Positions 43,739-52,932 of a stretch of 64,000 bases of DNA are shown in pieces. A program made the position numbers and the translations under genes. Under the pieces are notes generated by a model that saw nothing but the letters and a program-made list of their open reading frames with translations, did no database searches and had not been told where the DNA came from. The number at the start of each line of letters is the position of its first letter. Within the stretch, counting starts at the first letter, position 1. Origin of the DNA: an uncultured Bacteroidales bacterium (lineage in GTDB: Bacteria > Bacteroidota > Bacteroidia > Bacteroidales > F082); NCBI GenBank assembly GCA_900318265.1, contig ONKA01000017.1:1-64000 (forward strand), given 5' to 3'.

Positions 43739-44410
43739 ATGAAAGACAATTCTACTCTTATCAATGGCACCTTGAGCTGCCGCAACCTCGAAACCATTAC
43801 CCCCAATCAAAGCCAACTCATTCAAGCAAACTACGATTTGGTTGGTATTCTTGCTCGGAAACTTATCAAGCGGTATCAAAAATGCTCGTGGGTGACGGTT
43901 GATGACCTTGTCAGTGCGGGTGATGAGGCCTTGGTCAATGCCACACAAAGTTATGACCCCTCTCGTGGGGCTAATTTTCGAACCCATGCTTCGCATTGCA
44001 TTTGGAATGATATGTTGGCTGAAATTAGAAGCTTGTTTCCTGTTAAAATGTCTGACAAACAACGCGAATCGGTTTCTATTATCAGGTACGATGCATACGA
44101 TTTTGATTGGGATAGCCCCAATCCCTCGTTTTTTGACAAGATTCAAGCAAAGGGTATGTATTGCAACTGGGATTGGGAACACGAATGTCAATTGGAGAAA
44201 CTAAACAGGGCGGTGTCCAAACTCGAATCGAAAGACCAAACCTTAGTTTACAGACGCTATGGCTACGAGGGCGAGCCCATGACGTATAAGCAGATTGCTA
44301 CCTTGGAACAAGTTACTCCACAAGCTGTTTGCAAACAATTGAATGGGGTCCATAACAAGCTTCGCGAGCAGGTCTTGGACGAGCAGATCTCTTTCAAACT
44401 CTGTGCTTGA
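43739..44410 (+). CDS. Short sigma-70-family sigma factor (factor 1)
   Basis: 223 residues from ATG 43739; ATG 43703 is also in frame, but the sequence TTTAATTAAC just before 43739 is also found before the second sigma gene and supports the later start. Region 2: LVGILARKLIKRYQKC ... VDDLVSAGDEALVNATQSYD, SRGANFRTHASHCIW. Region 4: LESKDQTLVYRRYGYEGEPM, TYKQIATLEQVTPQAVCKQL. Regions 1.1 and 3 are not evident. It should direct RNA polymerase to a special promoter set, plausibly the GGTTGA-type motifs found nearby. Controlled by a -24/-12-type element. Confidence 0.82.
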   Translation: MKDNSTLINGTLSCRNLETITPNQSQLIQANYDLVGILARKLIKRYQKCSWVTVDDLVSAGDEALVNATQSYDPSRGANFRTHASHCIWNDMLAEIRSLFPVKMSDKQRESVSIIRYDAYDFDWDSPNPSFFDKIQAKGMYCNWDWEHECQLEKLNRAVSKLESKDQTLVYRRYGYEGEPMTYKQIATLEQVTPQAVCKQLNGVHNKLREQVLDEQISFKLCA

Positions 44411-44430
44411 CAAATTTTTTTCAATGCGCT

Positions 44431-44459
44431 GGTTGATAAATCGCTTTTGGCGCTCTATA
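44431..44459 (+). promoter_or_regulatory. GGTTGA-type promoter motif, copy 1
   Basis: GGTTGATAAA, then CTCTATA; TTGATA and CTCTATA are separated by 14 bp, the same as in the other three copies. It lies 81 bp before the AAA ATPase gene. The leader that follows has a hairpin (TAGACACGGGGCG with CGTCCCTGTCTA, 44466-44500). Confidence 0.6.
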
Positions 44460-44539
44460 AGCAGATAGACACGGGGCGCAAGTTTAGCGTCCCTGTCTAC
44501 ACAATAAACAATATAAAGAACCTTTAAAACATCCGCCTT

Positions 44540-46294
44540 ATGAAAAGAAAGCAAGTCCCCACTTCGTTGGACGAAGACGTGTTCAACCCCATCCCCTACT
44601 ACGCACAGGCCACACCGGTCAATAAGACGAAACTGAAAAGTATGAGTCTGCTCGACAAGCTCGAGCAACTCATACAACTGGCACGAGGCTGCCGTTTTGA
44701 AGACAAGTTCTTCAAGCTCCACAAATCACTGATTGAGTCGACGGCTGCCGACCTTGAACTGACACCAGAAGAGACAGTAATGCTCTGCCCCTTCATTTCT
44801 GACTCTGAGAGTACCGTGAACACGCGAGAAATGACGGACTACTTCACTTGTTCTCCCATAACCATAATGCGTAAGACGGAAAACCTGAAGACACTGACGC
44901 ACCGCCGCTACATCAGAAAACGCGGGTGCTTTCATGGCAGCGGACCTGCCTATCAGCTAAGTGAGAAGGCCAAGGCGGCCTTTTGCAACAACCAATCCTT
45001 ACCTGTTGTCAACACAGCCAATCTGACAGCAGAAGAGTTTATGAAACGCTTTACTGCCTTGGTGCGTGAAGCAGGTCGTAACGGTCAAATTGACGAAGAC
45101 GAGCTACTCTACGAGACCATAGAGTTGCTCAACAACAATCCTCAACTGGTTATCGCACGCAGTATTAACGGATTGAGAATAAATCAATTTGATAAGCTAT
45201 ACCTACTCTATTTTTGCAAACGACTCGTCGTGGACCAACAGATAAGGGTTCCCCTCGGTCAGCTGGAGTTCCTCTCCACTGACGATATTGATGACGAGTT
45301 CCCCATACTGATGAACAACGGAAATCACCCTTTCATCAAGGAAGGAATTCTAACGCTTACAGGACAAGATGACTTCTTATCAAATAACATCTTCCAACTC
45401 ACAGACAAGGCCCGCAAGCTCTTCCTCAGCGAATATGACATTATAGCCAATGACGAGGAGGAGGATGACGAACACATCAACATTCTCCACTGCAACGATA
45501 TCAATCCCAAGTCGCTGTTCTACTGCGCAGAAGACCAGGGTCAAATTGACACCTTGCAGCACCTGCTCGAAGACGAGCAGCTGCAAGCCATACGCGAACG
45601 CTTGGAGAAGGCCAACCTCCGCAAAGGATTCAACTGCCTCTTCTATGGCGGTCCGGGCACGGGCAAGACAGAGACAGCCTTGCAACTGGCCCGTATGACG
45701 GGTCGCGACATTATGCAGGTCGACATTTCGTCGATACGAGATAAATGGTACGGTGAGACGGAGAAGATAGTGAAAAGCATCTTCGAGAGCTATGCCGAGC
45801 GTGTGAAGAAATCGAAACACATCCCCATCCTGCTTATCAACGAAGCCGATGCGGTCCTCTCGGTGCGAACGAGCGTGGGTGGCAACAACCCCACCCTCGA
45901 GAAGACGGAGAACGCGATTCAGAACATCCTTCTCCAAGCTATGGAAGACATCGATGGCATTATGATTGCCACCACCAACCTGACCTGCAATCTTGACAGT
46001 GCCTTCGATAGACGTTTCCTCTATAAGGTGGAGTTCCACCAGCCCAGTGTTGAAGCCAAGACCCACATCTGGCAGAGCTTCATCCCGGGCCTTGCCGATG
46101 CCGATGCCAACGTGTTGGCCCGCTCCTACAACTTCAGCGGTGGCCAGATTGAGAACATCGCACGCAAGGTGATGGTTGACCACCTGCTCTTTGGTGGCAC
46201 CCCTGACCTCAACCACATTGAGGAGCTCTGCTCGAAGGAGCAGATTGCCAGGAGCAACACGAATAGCCGTAAGCCGATAGGTTTCCGTAGTTAG
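44540..46294 (+). CDS. AAA ATPase with N-terminal winged-helix-like region
   Basis: 584 residues. The C-terminal 220 residues are a classical AAA domain: Walker A FYGGPGTGKTETA, pore-loop-like DKWYGETEK, Walker B ILLINEADAV (Asn in place of the first Asp), sensor 1 IATTN, Arg finger FDRRF. Not a sigma-54 activator: there is no GAFTGA loop. The N-terminal 350 residues are unassigned; MTDYFTCSPITIMRKTENLK looks like a DNA-binding helix pair. An unfoldase or remodelling role is likely. The next gene starts 22 bp later and is probably co-transcribed. Confidence 0.8.
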   Translation: MKRKQVPTSLDEDVFNPIPYYAQATPVNKTKLKSMSLLDKLEQLIQLARGCRFEDKFFKLHKSLIESTAADLELTPEETVMLCPFISDSESTVNTREMTDYFTCSPITIMRKTENLKTLTHRRYIRKRGCFHGSGPAYQLSEKAKAAFCNNQSLPVVNTANLTAEEFMKRFTALVREAGRNGQIDEDELLYETIELLNNNPQLVIARSINGLRINQFDKLYLLYFCKRLVVDQQIRVPLGQLEFLSTDDIDDEFPILMNNGNHPFIKEGILTLTGQDDFLSNNIFQLTDKARKLFLSEYDIIANDEEEDDEHINILHCNDINPKSLFYCAEDQGQIDTLQHLLEDEQLQAIRERLEKANLRKGFNCLFYGGPGTGKTETALQLARMTGRDIMQVDISSIRDKWYGETEKIVKSIFESYAERVKKSKHIPILLINEADAVLSVRTSVGGNNPTLEKTENAIQNILLQAMEDIDGIMIATTNLTCNLDSAFDRRFLYKVEFHQPSVEAKTHIWQSFIPGLADADANVLARSYNFSGGQIENIARKVMVDHLLFGGTPDLNHIEELCSKEQIARSNTNSRKPIGFRS

Positions 46295-46316
46295 TAACAA
46301 TAAACATATAAAGATT

Positions 46317-46847
46317 ATGATAGTGATTCACGTTGACACGATGGAAGACACCGCTAGGTTGAAGAAAACCTACGAGGGTCTTGAGAACGTAACCTTATTG
46401 TACAACCCCACCAAGGAGGAAGTCATCGCGCAACTAAAGCGCGACGACGACCCTTTGGTGATGTGCCTCGGGCACGGGTCCAGTAGCGGTCTGTTCAACA
46501 GAGACTGGTTTGGCTATGTTGTTGATCACAGCATGGTCGATCTCTTGAGAGGCAGGCAGGTGATAGGCATCTGGTGCTTTGCCAGCAGCTTCGCTGAGCG
46601 CTATGGCTTGCAAGGCTATTTCACCTCCATGTTTGTCTCCAACATCAATGAGGCCGAAGGTTTCGGTTTCCCTGACAACACCAATGAGGACATCCTCAAC
46701 GAGGTCAATCTTTTCTGTGAGACCATCAACACCTACCTGAAAGGAGGCCTCCCGATGGACGAATGGGTGCCGCGCCTGCAAGCCGGTTGCCACAAGGAAA
46801 AGGACTTCGTGAAGTATAACTATGAGGGAATGAGGTATTTTGCATGA
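46317..46847 (+). CDS. Unknown protein, possible caspase-fold (CHAT-like) peptidase
   Basis: 176 residues, no signal. LVMCLGHGSSSGLFN could hold the catalytic His (GHGxxxG) and VIGIWCFASSFAERYGLQG the catalytic Cys of a clan CD (CHAT/caspase) peptidase; the distance of about 45 residues between them suits that fold. The match is by pattern only. It follows the AAA gene directly, so ATPase and presumed peptidase would be made together. Confidence 0.55.
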   Translation: MIVIHVDTMEDTARLKKTYEGLENVTLLYNPTKEEVIAQLKRDDDPLVMCLGHGSSSGLFNRDWFGYVVDHSMVDLLRGRQVIGIWCFASSFAERYGLQGYFTSMFVSNINEAEGFGFPDNTNEDILNEVNLFCETINTYLKGGLPMDEWVPRLQAGCHKEKDFVKYNYEGMRYFA

Positions 46848-46876
46848 AATCCACTTTTGGTTATTCTGACCTCCAT

Positions 46877-46905
46877 GGTTGAAAAACCATTATGTTTGTT
46901 CTATA
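46877..46905 (+). promoter_or_regulatory. GGTTGA-type promoter motif, copy 2
   Basis: GGTTGAAAAA, then TTCTATA; 14 bp between TTGAAA and TTCTATA. The motif ends 37 bp before the start codon of the next gene. Confidence 0.65.
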
Positions 46906-46941
46906 ATTACTACGGATCATTCACAAAAAACAACAAAGACT

Positions 46942-47445
46942 ATGATTTATCTTGAAGACCCCAACATGAACCCTGCCGAGCTCTTTGAACCGGATAACGA
47001 GCTCCCTCCCAAGTTCTCTTTATGGCTGCACGATGATAAAGCCCAATGCGAGAAAGTCGCCAAAGAGTATGCCAACTCCATGAGAAGACCCAAGTATTAC
47101 CCACTGTATGAGATGACCTGTGCCAAAGTCGATGTAGAAGAGCGCAAACTTTTCGATCACCAGAAGGTGGAGGTGGAACTCAACGACGAGGAGTATGTCT
47201 ACCTGCTTACCCGGGCTCTGCTCTATGGCACTACCTACCGCTTCAGCCACCTGCGTCACGAAAACCCTGCCCTGGCACAAAAAGTCTTCACTCAAGCCAT
47301 GGCTGGCTATCCCGACGACCTGAAGAGCGACGGCGCCCTCTATCAGATTGCCTTCAGCGAAATGCACGACAACGCCAAGGAAATCTTACAACTGAAGAAC
47401 TATTTCTTCCCCGGTGATTTGAATAATTCCAGGATCTTCATATAA
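46942..47445 (+). CDS. Hypothetical cytoplasmic protein
   Basis: 167 residues from ATG 46942; open codons further upstream overlap the promoter motif and are not used. No family recognised. Sequence is charged and mixed alpha/beta (LFDHQKVEVELNDEEYVYLL). It forms its own unit behind copy 2 of the GGTTGA-type motif, so it is a likely member of the sigma regulon. Confidence 0.7.
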   Translation: MIYLEDPNMNPAELFEPDNELPPKFSLWLHDDKAQCEKVAKEYANSMRRPKYYPLYEMTCAKVDVEERKLFDHQKVEVELNDEEYVYLLTRALLYGTTYRFSHLRHENPALAQKVFTQAMAGYPDDLKSDGALYQIAFSEMHDNAKEILQLKNYFFPGDLNNSRIFI

Positions 47446-47509
47446 TCCCGGAAATAAATACTACCTTTGCTATCAGAAAACAAAAACATCGAACGAAAAA
47501 GTAATAACC

Positions 47510-48679
47510 ATGAAAATATTACACACCAGCGACTGGCACTTAGGACATGTGCTATACGGCCATGACCGAACCGACGAACAACAAAAGATGCTTGACCAGA
47601 TGGTCGAGATTGTAGAGGAACAAAAGCCTGACGTGTTTCTGCTATGTGGCGACGTTTTCCATACGTCACAACCATCGAATGCCATACAGACCACACTGTC
47701 AGAAGCACTCGTGAAAATACACAAGGCTAATCCTGAGATGGTCATCGTGATGACCGCCGGCAACCACGACAGCGGCACGAAACACGAGATATTCAGAACA
47801 CCTTGGCGAGCACTGAAAGTATATGCCATCGGACAACTGGAGAAGGAGAAAGTGGATGAGCATATCATCAAAGTGCCCGGAAAAGGCTTCATCATCGCCA
47901 TCCCTTATATCAACGAGCGAAATCTCCCAGAAGGATTCTTCCAACAATTGCTCGACAAAGTGGCCGCCATGAATACAGAAGGATTGCCGGTGGTGATGAC
48001 CGCCCATACCACGGTGAAAGGTTGCGATTTCTTGGGTCACGACCAAGGCACAGAATATGTCGTGGGGGGCATCGACTCGATAGACTTGGAACAACTGGGC
48101 GAAGGCTATGACTATCTGGCCTTGGGCCACATTCATCACGGACAATTTATCCGTAGCGGGAAACATAACGTAAGATACTCTGGCACCCCGCTGCCCATCA
48201 GCTTCGACGAGAACTTTAGCCATTCCGTAAGTATGGTTGAAATCGATAAGCATGGCGATACTCCAACCGTGACAGAGATTGAAATCAACAATCCTCATCC
48301 CTTGGTGACCTTGCCTTCCGAAGGGCTGGCATCATGGGAAACGGCCAAGGAGCTGTTGAAAAAGTTTCCTGACGACATCCCGGCGTATATCCGTTTGAAC
48401 GTGGAGATTGACGACTTCCTACCCGTTGAAGCCCAAGCCGAAGCGGTAAGTCTAGTCGAAGGAAAACAATGCCATGTTTGTCACATCAATGCCAAAAGAA
48501 AAACCATCGACCAGACTGAGGCCAAGGTACTGACCGTACAGGAATTTCAGGCGGAAAAACCCATTGAAATCGCCAAACAGTATGCCAATTACGAAGGCAT
48601 CAGCTTCGACGAAGAGATGACCGACATGTTTAACGAGATCGTGAATTTGGTGAACGACGATGCAAGAAACGAAAAATAA
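47510..48679 (+). CDS. sbcD: Exonuclease SbcCD, nuclease subunit
   Basis: 389 residues. Metallophosphoesterase motifs in order: HTSDWHLGH, CGDVFH, GNHDSG, MTAHTT and GHIHHGQ, all metal-binding residues present. With SbcC it opens hairpins and trims DNA ends (Mre11 equivalent). TACCTTTG at 47462-47469 is an ordinary -7 element, unlike the special promoters around it. sbcC follows after 15 bp. Confidence 0.95.
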   Translation: MKILHTSDWHLGHVLYGHDRTDEQQKMLDQMVEIVEEQKPDVFLLCGDVFHTSQPSNAIQTTLSEALVKIHKANPEMVIVMTAGNHDSGTKHEIFRTPWRALKVYAIGQLEKEKVDEHIIKVPGKGFIIAIPYINERNLPEGFFQQLLDKVAAMNTEGLPVVMTAHTTVKGCDFLGHDQGTEYVVGGIDSIDLEQLGEGYDYLALGHIHHGQFIRSGKHNVRYSGTPLPISFDENFSHSVSMVEIDKHGDTPTVTEIEINNPHPLVTLPSEGLASWETAKELLKKFPDDIPAYIRLNVEIDDFLPVEAQAEAVSLVEGKQCHVCHINAKRKTIDQTEAKVLTVQEFQAEKPIEIAKQYANYEGISFDEEMTDMFNEIVNLVNDDARNEK

Positions 48680-48694
48680 AGGAGGACAATAACC

Positions 48695-51583
48695 ATGAAA
48701 CTACAAAAGCTGACCATACATAACATTGCATCGATTGAAGATGCCACAATTGATTTTGAAGCACAGCCGTTGGCCAACAGCGAAGTGTTCCTGATTACGG
48801 GTAAGACAGGCTCGGGCAAATCGACGATCTTGGACGCCATCTGCTTGGCACTATTTGCCGACACCCCAAGATTGGACGGGACAAAGATGCAAGGCGATAC
48901 AAAAGATGGTACTACTGACATCACAACCAAAGACCCGCGTCAGCTGATGCGAAGGAATACCGGAGAGGCTTTTGTGTCACTCACCTTCATGGGCAGTAAT
49001 GGCATACACTACGAAGCCAAGTGGGGTGTTGCGCGTGCTTACAACAGACCAACAGGAAACCTTCAACCCAAGTCCTGGGAACTGACCAACCTCGATACAA
49101 ATTATACTTATACCAGAGACAGAGATATCAGCGCTGAGATTCAAGCGGCCATCGGCCTCGATTTCAGCCAGTTCTGCCGTACGACATTGTTGGCTCAAGG
49201 CGAGTTCACTCGTTTCCTGAACAGCAAGGACGACGAAAAAGCAGAAATTCTGGAGAAAATCACTGGTGTTGACATCTATTCGAAGATAGGCAAGAAGGTT
49301 TTTGAGGTGACTGGTAAAAAGCAAAAAGAATGGGAAACAGCCCAGCAAAAGATTGAGGGCATGAGCACCATGGACGAAGAAGCCATCGCTGCCAAAAAGG
49401 AGGAGATCGCCGGATACGACGCTCAATTGACCCAAGTCAAGAAAGCAGGCGAGGAGGACAAGGCCAAACTGCAATGGATCAAGACGGATGCCGACTTGGA
49501 AAAGGCTGTCGCCACTGCCACTCAAGAGCACCAACAGGCTCAATCCGTAGTGGAAGGCGACGACTTCAAGCACAAGGAAACATTGGTCCAACAATGGAAT
49601 GCCACGATTGAAGCCCGCAACTGGCTGGCCGCAATGAGGGGTGCCGAGGAATCTATTTCCAAAGGAAAAAAGAAGATCGAGGAATGCGAAAGCACCATGG
49701 CCAGCGAGAATAAGAACCTCACGGAAACCCTGCAACCCGCTTTGGAAAAGGCGCAGAAGGCCGAAAATGGCGCACAAACGGCCTTGGAGCAACAGGCAGC
49801 AACACTGAAGACCCAGGAAGCGACACTTGCCGAACTGCATCTGCCCGAACTGAGGAAAAAACGCGACGAAGCCAAGGACCTGAAGCGAAACATTGTCACG
49901 ACCTACGAGCGAATCGAGACCTATAAAAAGGAAAAGGACCGCAGAGAAAGCAAAACCAAGTTGCTCAAAGATACACTTGCCGACATCGAACAAAAACAGA
50001 AAGAGGCAGCAACCATGGATCCGCTCATCCATGACGCCAAGGTGAAGATGGACGACCGCAAGGCATTGCTCGACAAGCAAAGCGACACCATCGACAAGTT
50101 TGCCCAGACCCTGCGCCAGAAACTGCATGTGGGCGACATCTGCCCCGTCTGCCGACAGGAAATCAAAAGCGAGCTGCCGCATGAGGAAGAATTGGCACAA
50201 CTCGTTGGAGAACTGAGAGCGGTTTACACCGAGGCCGAGTCGGCGCACCAAGAACTAGTGAACAAGAAAAACAAGCTGGAGGCTGAGATAAAGGCTGCCA
50301 AAACGTCGTACGACAAGGAAAAAGAGGCCTTCGACAAAGACAACACCCTCATGATGGCCACCCAAAGAGTCATCGAGGCCTGCAAGATTTGCGGTTTTGA
50401 GACCATCGGCCAAGACACCACCGAGAAGCTGGCCACCTTAAAGGCCAACACCGAGACACGCCTGCAGGAACTTGAAAACAAGATTGCCGAAGGCGAGAAA
50501 AAGGAAAACCTCATCAAGGCCCAAAGAGACGCCCTCGACAAGTCAAACAAAAACTTGGAGCAACTGAAGAAGGCTTCACAAAAAGCCGAACAAGCCATCA
50601 GCGACTGCAAAGGTAGAATTGCCATCGCCGAAGAAGTCAAGAAAAACACGGAACAGGTGCAGCTGAAACAAGCAACGGACACCTTTAATGCCAACGACCA
50701 GCAGTTGAAGACCTTCCTTGGCACTCATCCAGACCTTGACATAGAACGACTGACCGCCTTGAATGCCCATTCTTCACAAAACATCAACGAGATTCAAGCC
50801 TCGCTTGAAGCCGGCAAAAACAGCGTGCTGAGCAAGAAAACCCTGAAAGACGAGGCTGGACGAAAACTGGAAGAGCACAGACTAGTGAAGCCTGAGCTGA
50901 AGGAGGAAGACACGGCCGAATTGCTGGAGGTCCGTATCAAGGACAATGAAAAAACGATGTCTGAAATCTCGGAGAAGAAGGGCGCCATCAACCAGGAGCT
51001 GAAGGCCGATGAAGAGAACAAGAAACAGCTTGGCCACCTAAAGGAAGAAGCCGACAAGAAGCAAGCCGATTATCAGCGATGGTCGCGCATGAACCAACTC
51101 ATTGGCGATGCAACGGGTAACAAGTTCCGTAAGATTGCCCAGAGTTATGTGTTGAACAGCCTCATCCATTCGGCCAACCACTACATGAGGACGCTGACCG
51201 ACCGTTACACGCTGAAAGTAGTGCCAGGCACGTTCGTCATTTCGCTCGAAGATGCCTATCAGGGCTATGTAAGCCGGGCGGCAAGCACCATCTCTGGCGG
51301 AGAGAGTTTCCTCGTTTCCTTGTCGTTGGCTCTTGCGCTCAGTGATATTGGACAACAATTGGCGGTGGACACCCTTTTCATCGACGAGGGCTTTGGTACC
51401 CTCAGCGGTGAACCCTTGCAGAATGCCATCAACACGCTGCGTTCGCTCCACACCAAGTCGGGTCGCCATGTGGGTATTATCAGCCACGTGGAAGAGCTGC
51501 AAGGAAAGATCCCCGTACAGATTCAGGTGATACAAGAAGGAAACCTCTCAAGCAGCGAAGTGAAAGTGGTAACCATTGATTGA
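48695..51583 (+). CDS. sbcC: Exonuclease SbcCD, ATPase subunit
   Basis: 962 residues. Walker A LITGKTGSGKSTILDAICLA (about 28-47), two long coiled-coil arms, zinc hook ICPVCRQE near 483, ABC signature STISGGESFLVSL and Walker B DTLFIDEGFGTLS near the end: the full Rad50/SbcC plan. A clear Shine-Dalgarno GGAGG stands at 48681. Partner of sbcD. Confidence 0.95.
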   Translation: MKLQKLTIHNIASIEDATIDFEAQPLANSEVFLITGKTGSGKSTILDAICLALFADTPRLDGTKMQGDTKDGTTDITTKDPRQLMRRNTGEAFVSLTFMGSNGIHYEAKWGVARAYNRPTGNLQPKSWELTNLDTNYTYTRDRDISAEIQAAIGLDFSQFCRTTLLAQGEFTRFLNSKDDEKAEILEKITGVDIYSKIGKKVFEVTGKKQKEWETAQQKIEGMSTMDEEAIAAKKEEIAGYDAQLTQVKKAGEEDKAKLQWIKTDADLEKAVATATQEHQQAQSVVEGDDFKHKETLVQQWNATIEARNWLAAMRGAEESISKGKKKIEECESTMASENKNLTETLQPALEKAQKAENGAQTALEQQAATLKTQEATLAELHLPELRKKRDEAKDLKRNIVTTYERIETYKKEKDRRESKTKLLKDTLADIEQKQKEAATMDPLIHDAKVKMDDRKALLDKQSDTIDKFAQTLRQKLHVGDICPVCRQEIKSELPHEEELAQLVGELRAVYTEAESAHQELVNKKNKLEAEIKAAKTSYDKEKEAFDKDNTLMMATQRVIEACKICGFETIGQDTTEKLATLKANTETRLQELENKIAEGEKKENLIKAQRDALDKSNKNLEQLKKASQKAEQAISDCKGRIAIAEEVKKNTEQVQLKQATDTFNANDQQLKTFLGTHPDLDIERLTALNAHSSQNINEIQASLEAGKNSVLSKKTLKDEAGRKLEEHRLVKPELKEEDTAELLEVRIKDNEKTMSEISEKKGAINQELKADEENKKQLGHLKEEADKKQADYQRWSRMNQLIGDATGNKFRKIAQSYVLNSLIHSANHYMRTLTDRYTLKVVPGTFVISLEDAYQGYVSRAASTISGGESFLVSLSLALALSDIGQQLAVDTLFIDEGFGTLSGEPLQNAINTLRSLHTKSGRHVGIISHVEELQGKIPVQIQVIQEGNLSSSEVKVVTID

Positions 51584-51608
51584 TGGGAGAAAAATATTTT
51601 CTCTCTTT

Positions 51609-51637
51609 GGTTGAAAAACCCATCGAATCGTTCTATA
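51609..51637 (+). promoter_or_regulatory. GGTTGA-type promoter motif, copy 3
   Basis: GGTTGAAAAA, then TTCTATA with 14 bp between TTGAAA and TTCTATA, 68 bp before the next start codon. Confidence 0.65.
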
Positions 51638-51704
51638 GTAATTATGTGGCAGGGCGCCACAGGGGTGTCTTCACCCTCCATTATCAACAAAAAACAATAA
51701 CACT

Positions 51705-52118
51705 ATGGAGATCCAACTGCTCAACCAAACGGAATTCGCCGAAATGCTCAAGTCGGCCGGCAACGAAACCCACCAAACCACCTTCGTAAACGACGTGTGG
51801 TACGAACAAGTCACCATTGGGGAGGTGACCTATCGTCACAAGCTGCTTTCGCTCAGAAAGTTGAGCTCGGAGTTGCTCGCCAAGAAAGCCTTCGAGGCCA
51901 AACCCTGCGTCGAACCCATCCGTCTGCGCGCCCAAGGCAACGGCCCCGTCGTGGCCCTTGTCTTCAACACCAAGTCGACAGTATTCTACCACCTCTTGGT
52001 CGGCACTAAGAGAGAAATGGCCCAGGCCAAAAGCCTCGTGAACTTCTTCGCCAAGAGCCTCCTCCCAAAGACCACCAAACAGCCACAGGAAGCCGAAGAG
52101 GCTTCCTGCGCGGCCTGA
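51705..52118 (+). CDS. Hypothetical cytoplasmic protein
   Basis: 137 residues, family not recognised. MEIQLLNQTEFAEMLKSAG opens the protein; an Ala/Glu/Lys-rich tail ends it. It stands behind copy 3 of the GGTTGA-type motif and is a likely regulon member. A small membrane protein follows after 33 bp. Confidence 0.68.
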   Translation: MEIQLLNQTEFAEMLKSAGNETHQTTFVNDVWYEQVTIGEVTYRHKLLSLRKLSSELLAKKAFEAKPCVEPIRLRAQGNGPVVALVFNTKSTVFYHLLVGTKREMAQAKSLVNFFAKSLLPKTTKQPQEAEEASCAA

Positions 52119-52151
52119 AGCACTTTTCATTAACCCTAACACCACAATAGT

Positions 52152-52406
52152 ATGACTAGCATTATCACCTGGTACATCATCGGAATACTTGTCTCGGCCA
52201 TAGGCATATTCTCGTACGAATACTTCTACCTCTATGACAAGGAAATCGAGTACATCTCAACCAAAGAAATCGTCGAGGATGTGTTGCTTTCCTTCCTGTC
52301 GTGGCTTATGGTCGTATGGCTCATCATCAGCGTAATCCTCGACATATACATGGGATGGCCGTCGAAAGGATACGATCTGAATATCAAGAAAAAGAAAGGT
52401 GGTTAA
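52152..52406 (+). CDS. Small membrane protein
   Basis: 84 residues with two transmembrane helices (ITWYIIGILVSAIGIFSY and LLSFLSWLMVVWLIISVILD) and a Lys-rich C-terminus. Function unknown. Probably co-transcribed with the gene before and the lipoprotein after (6 bp). Confidence 0.65.
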   Translation: MTSIITWYIIGILVSAIGIFSYEYFYLYDKEIEYISTKEIVEDVLLSFLSWLMVVWLIISVILDIYMGWPSKGYDLNIKKKKGG

Positions 52407-52412
52407 TTCTAT

Positions 52413-52877
52413 ATGATTATGAAGAAGTTGATACTACTAATTCTGTGGCTTGTGTTTTTAACGGGTTGTCAGACCCAAACCACAAGGTACATCCATTACC
52501 ACAACGAGCGCTTCGGCTTCGAGCTGGACTATCCCTCTTTCATGACGATGGATCCACCGCCTGAGAATGGTGGTGGCATCTCATGTCACGGCAAGGGCTT
52601 GGAATTGACAGCCACTGGGGGCTTGGACATGACCTGGATGGATTTGGACGACACGGGCTTGACCACCCGTGACCTTTATCCACAAGACGAGGTGTTTTAT
52701 GTGCACCACGATATTGACACAGCCGGGACGGTCCATTACACAAAAACAGCTCGTTTTCCCAACACGGACAACGGCGACATCATCCTCACATTACAACTCA
52801 CTTACCCACAAGGGCAAGCCGACTCAACGACAGTCCATTATATTTTGAACAGTTTTTGCTTTCATGGCAATAATTAG
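52413..52877 (+). CDS. Hypothetical lipoprotein
   Basis: 154 residues (ATG 52413 or 52419). Leader KKLILLILWLVFLTGCQ has a lipobox. The body opens YHNERFGFELDYPSFMTM, a pattern seen in small Bacteroidota lipoproteins that carry a PsbP-like fold, though this is only a resemblance. It probably closes the three-gene unit starting at 51705. Confidence 0.7.
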   Translation: MIMKKLILLILWLVFLTGCQTQTTRYIHYHNERFGFELDYPSFMTMDPPPENGGGISCHGKGLELTATGGLDMTWMDLDDTGLTTRDLYPQDEVFYVHHDIDTAGTVHYTKTARFPNTDNGDIILTLQLTYPQGQADSTTVHYILNSFCFHGNN

Positions 52878-52932
52878 TAATTTTGCAAACCATTGTTGTT
52901 GAAACAATGGAGAAAGACAAAAAAAGAAAGCC

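Noticed and set aside
44540..46294. AAA protein as a sigma-54 activator
   Set aside because: Tempting beside a sigma-54-like gene, but there is no GAFTGA loop, and the KWYGETEK and FDRRF motifs are those of classical AAA proteins.
48977..50251. 424-codon antisense frame across sbcC
   Set aside because: Arises from the repetitive coiled-coil codons of sbcC; Leu/Phe-rich with no signal or family.
47510..51583. sbcCD as a member of the GGTTGA regulon
   Set aside because: It has its own ordinary TACCTTTG element and no GGTTGA motif directly upstream.
51580..51789. Small gene overlapping the end of sbcC
   Set aside because: It covers the GGTTGA motif and the start of the next gene in another frame; the peptide has no believable features.
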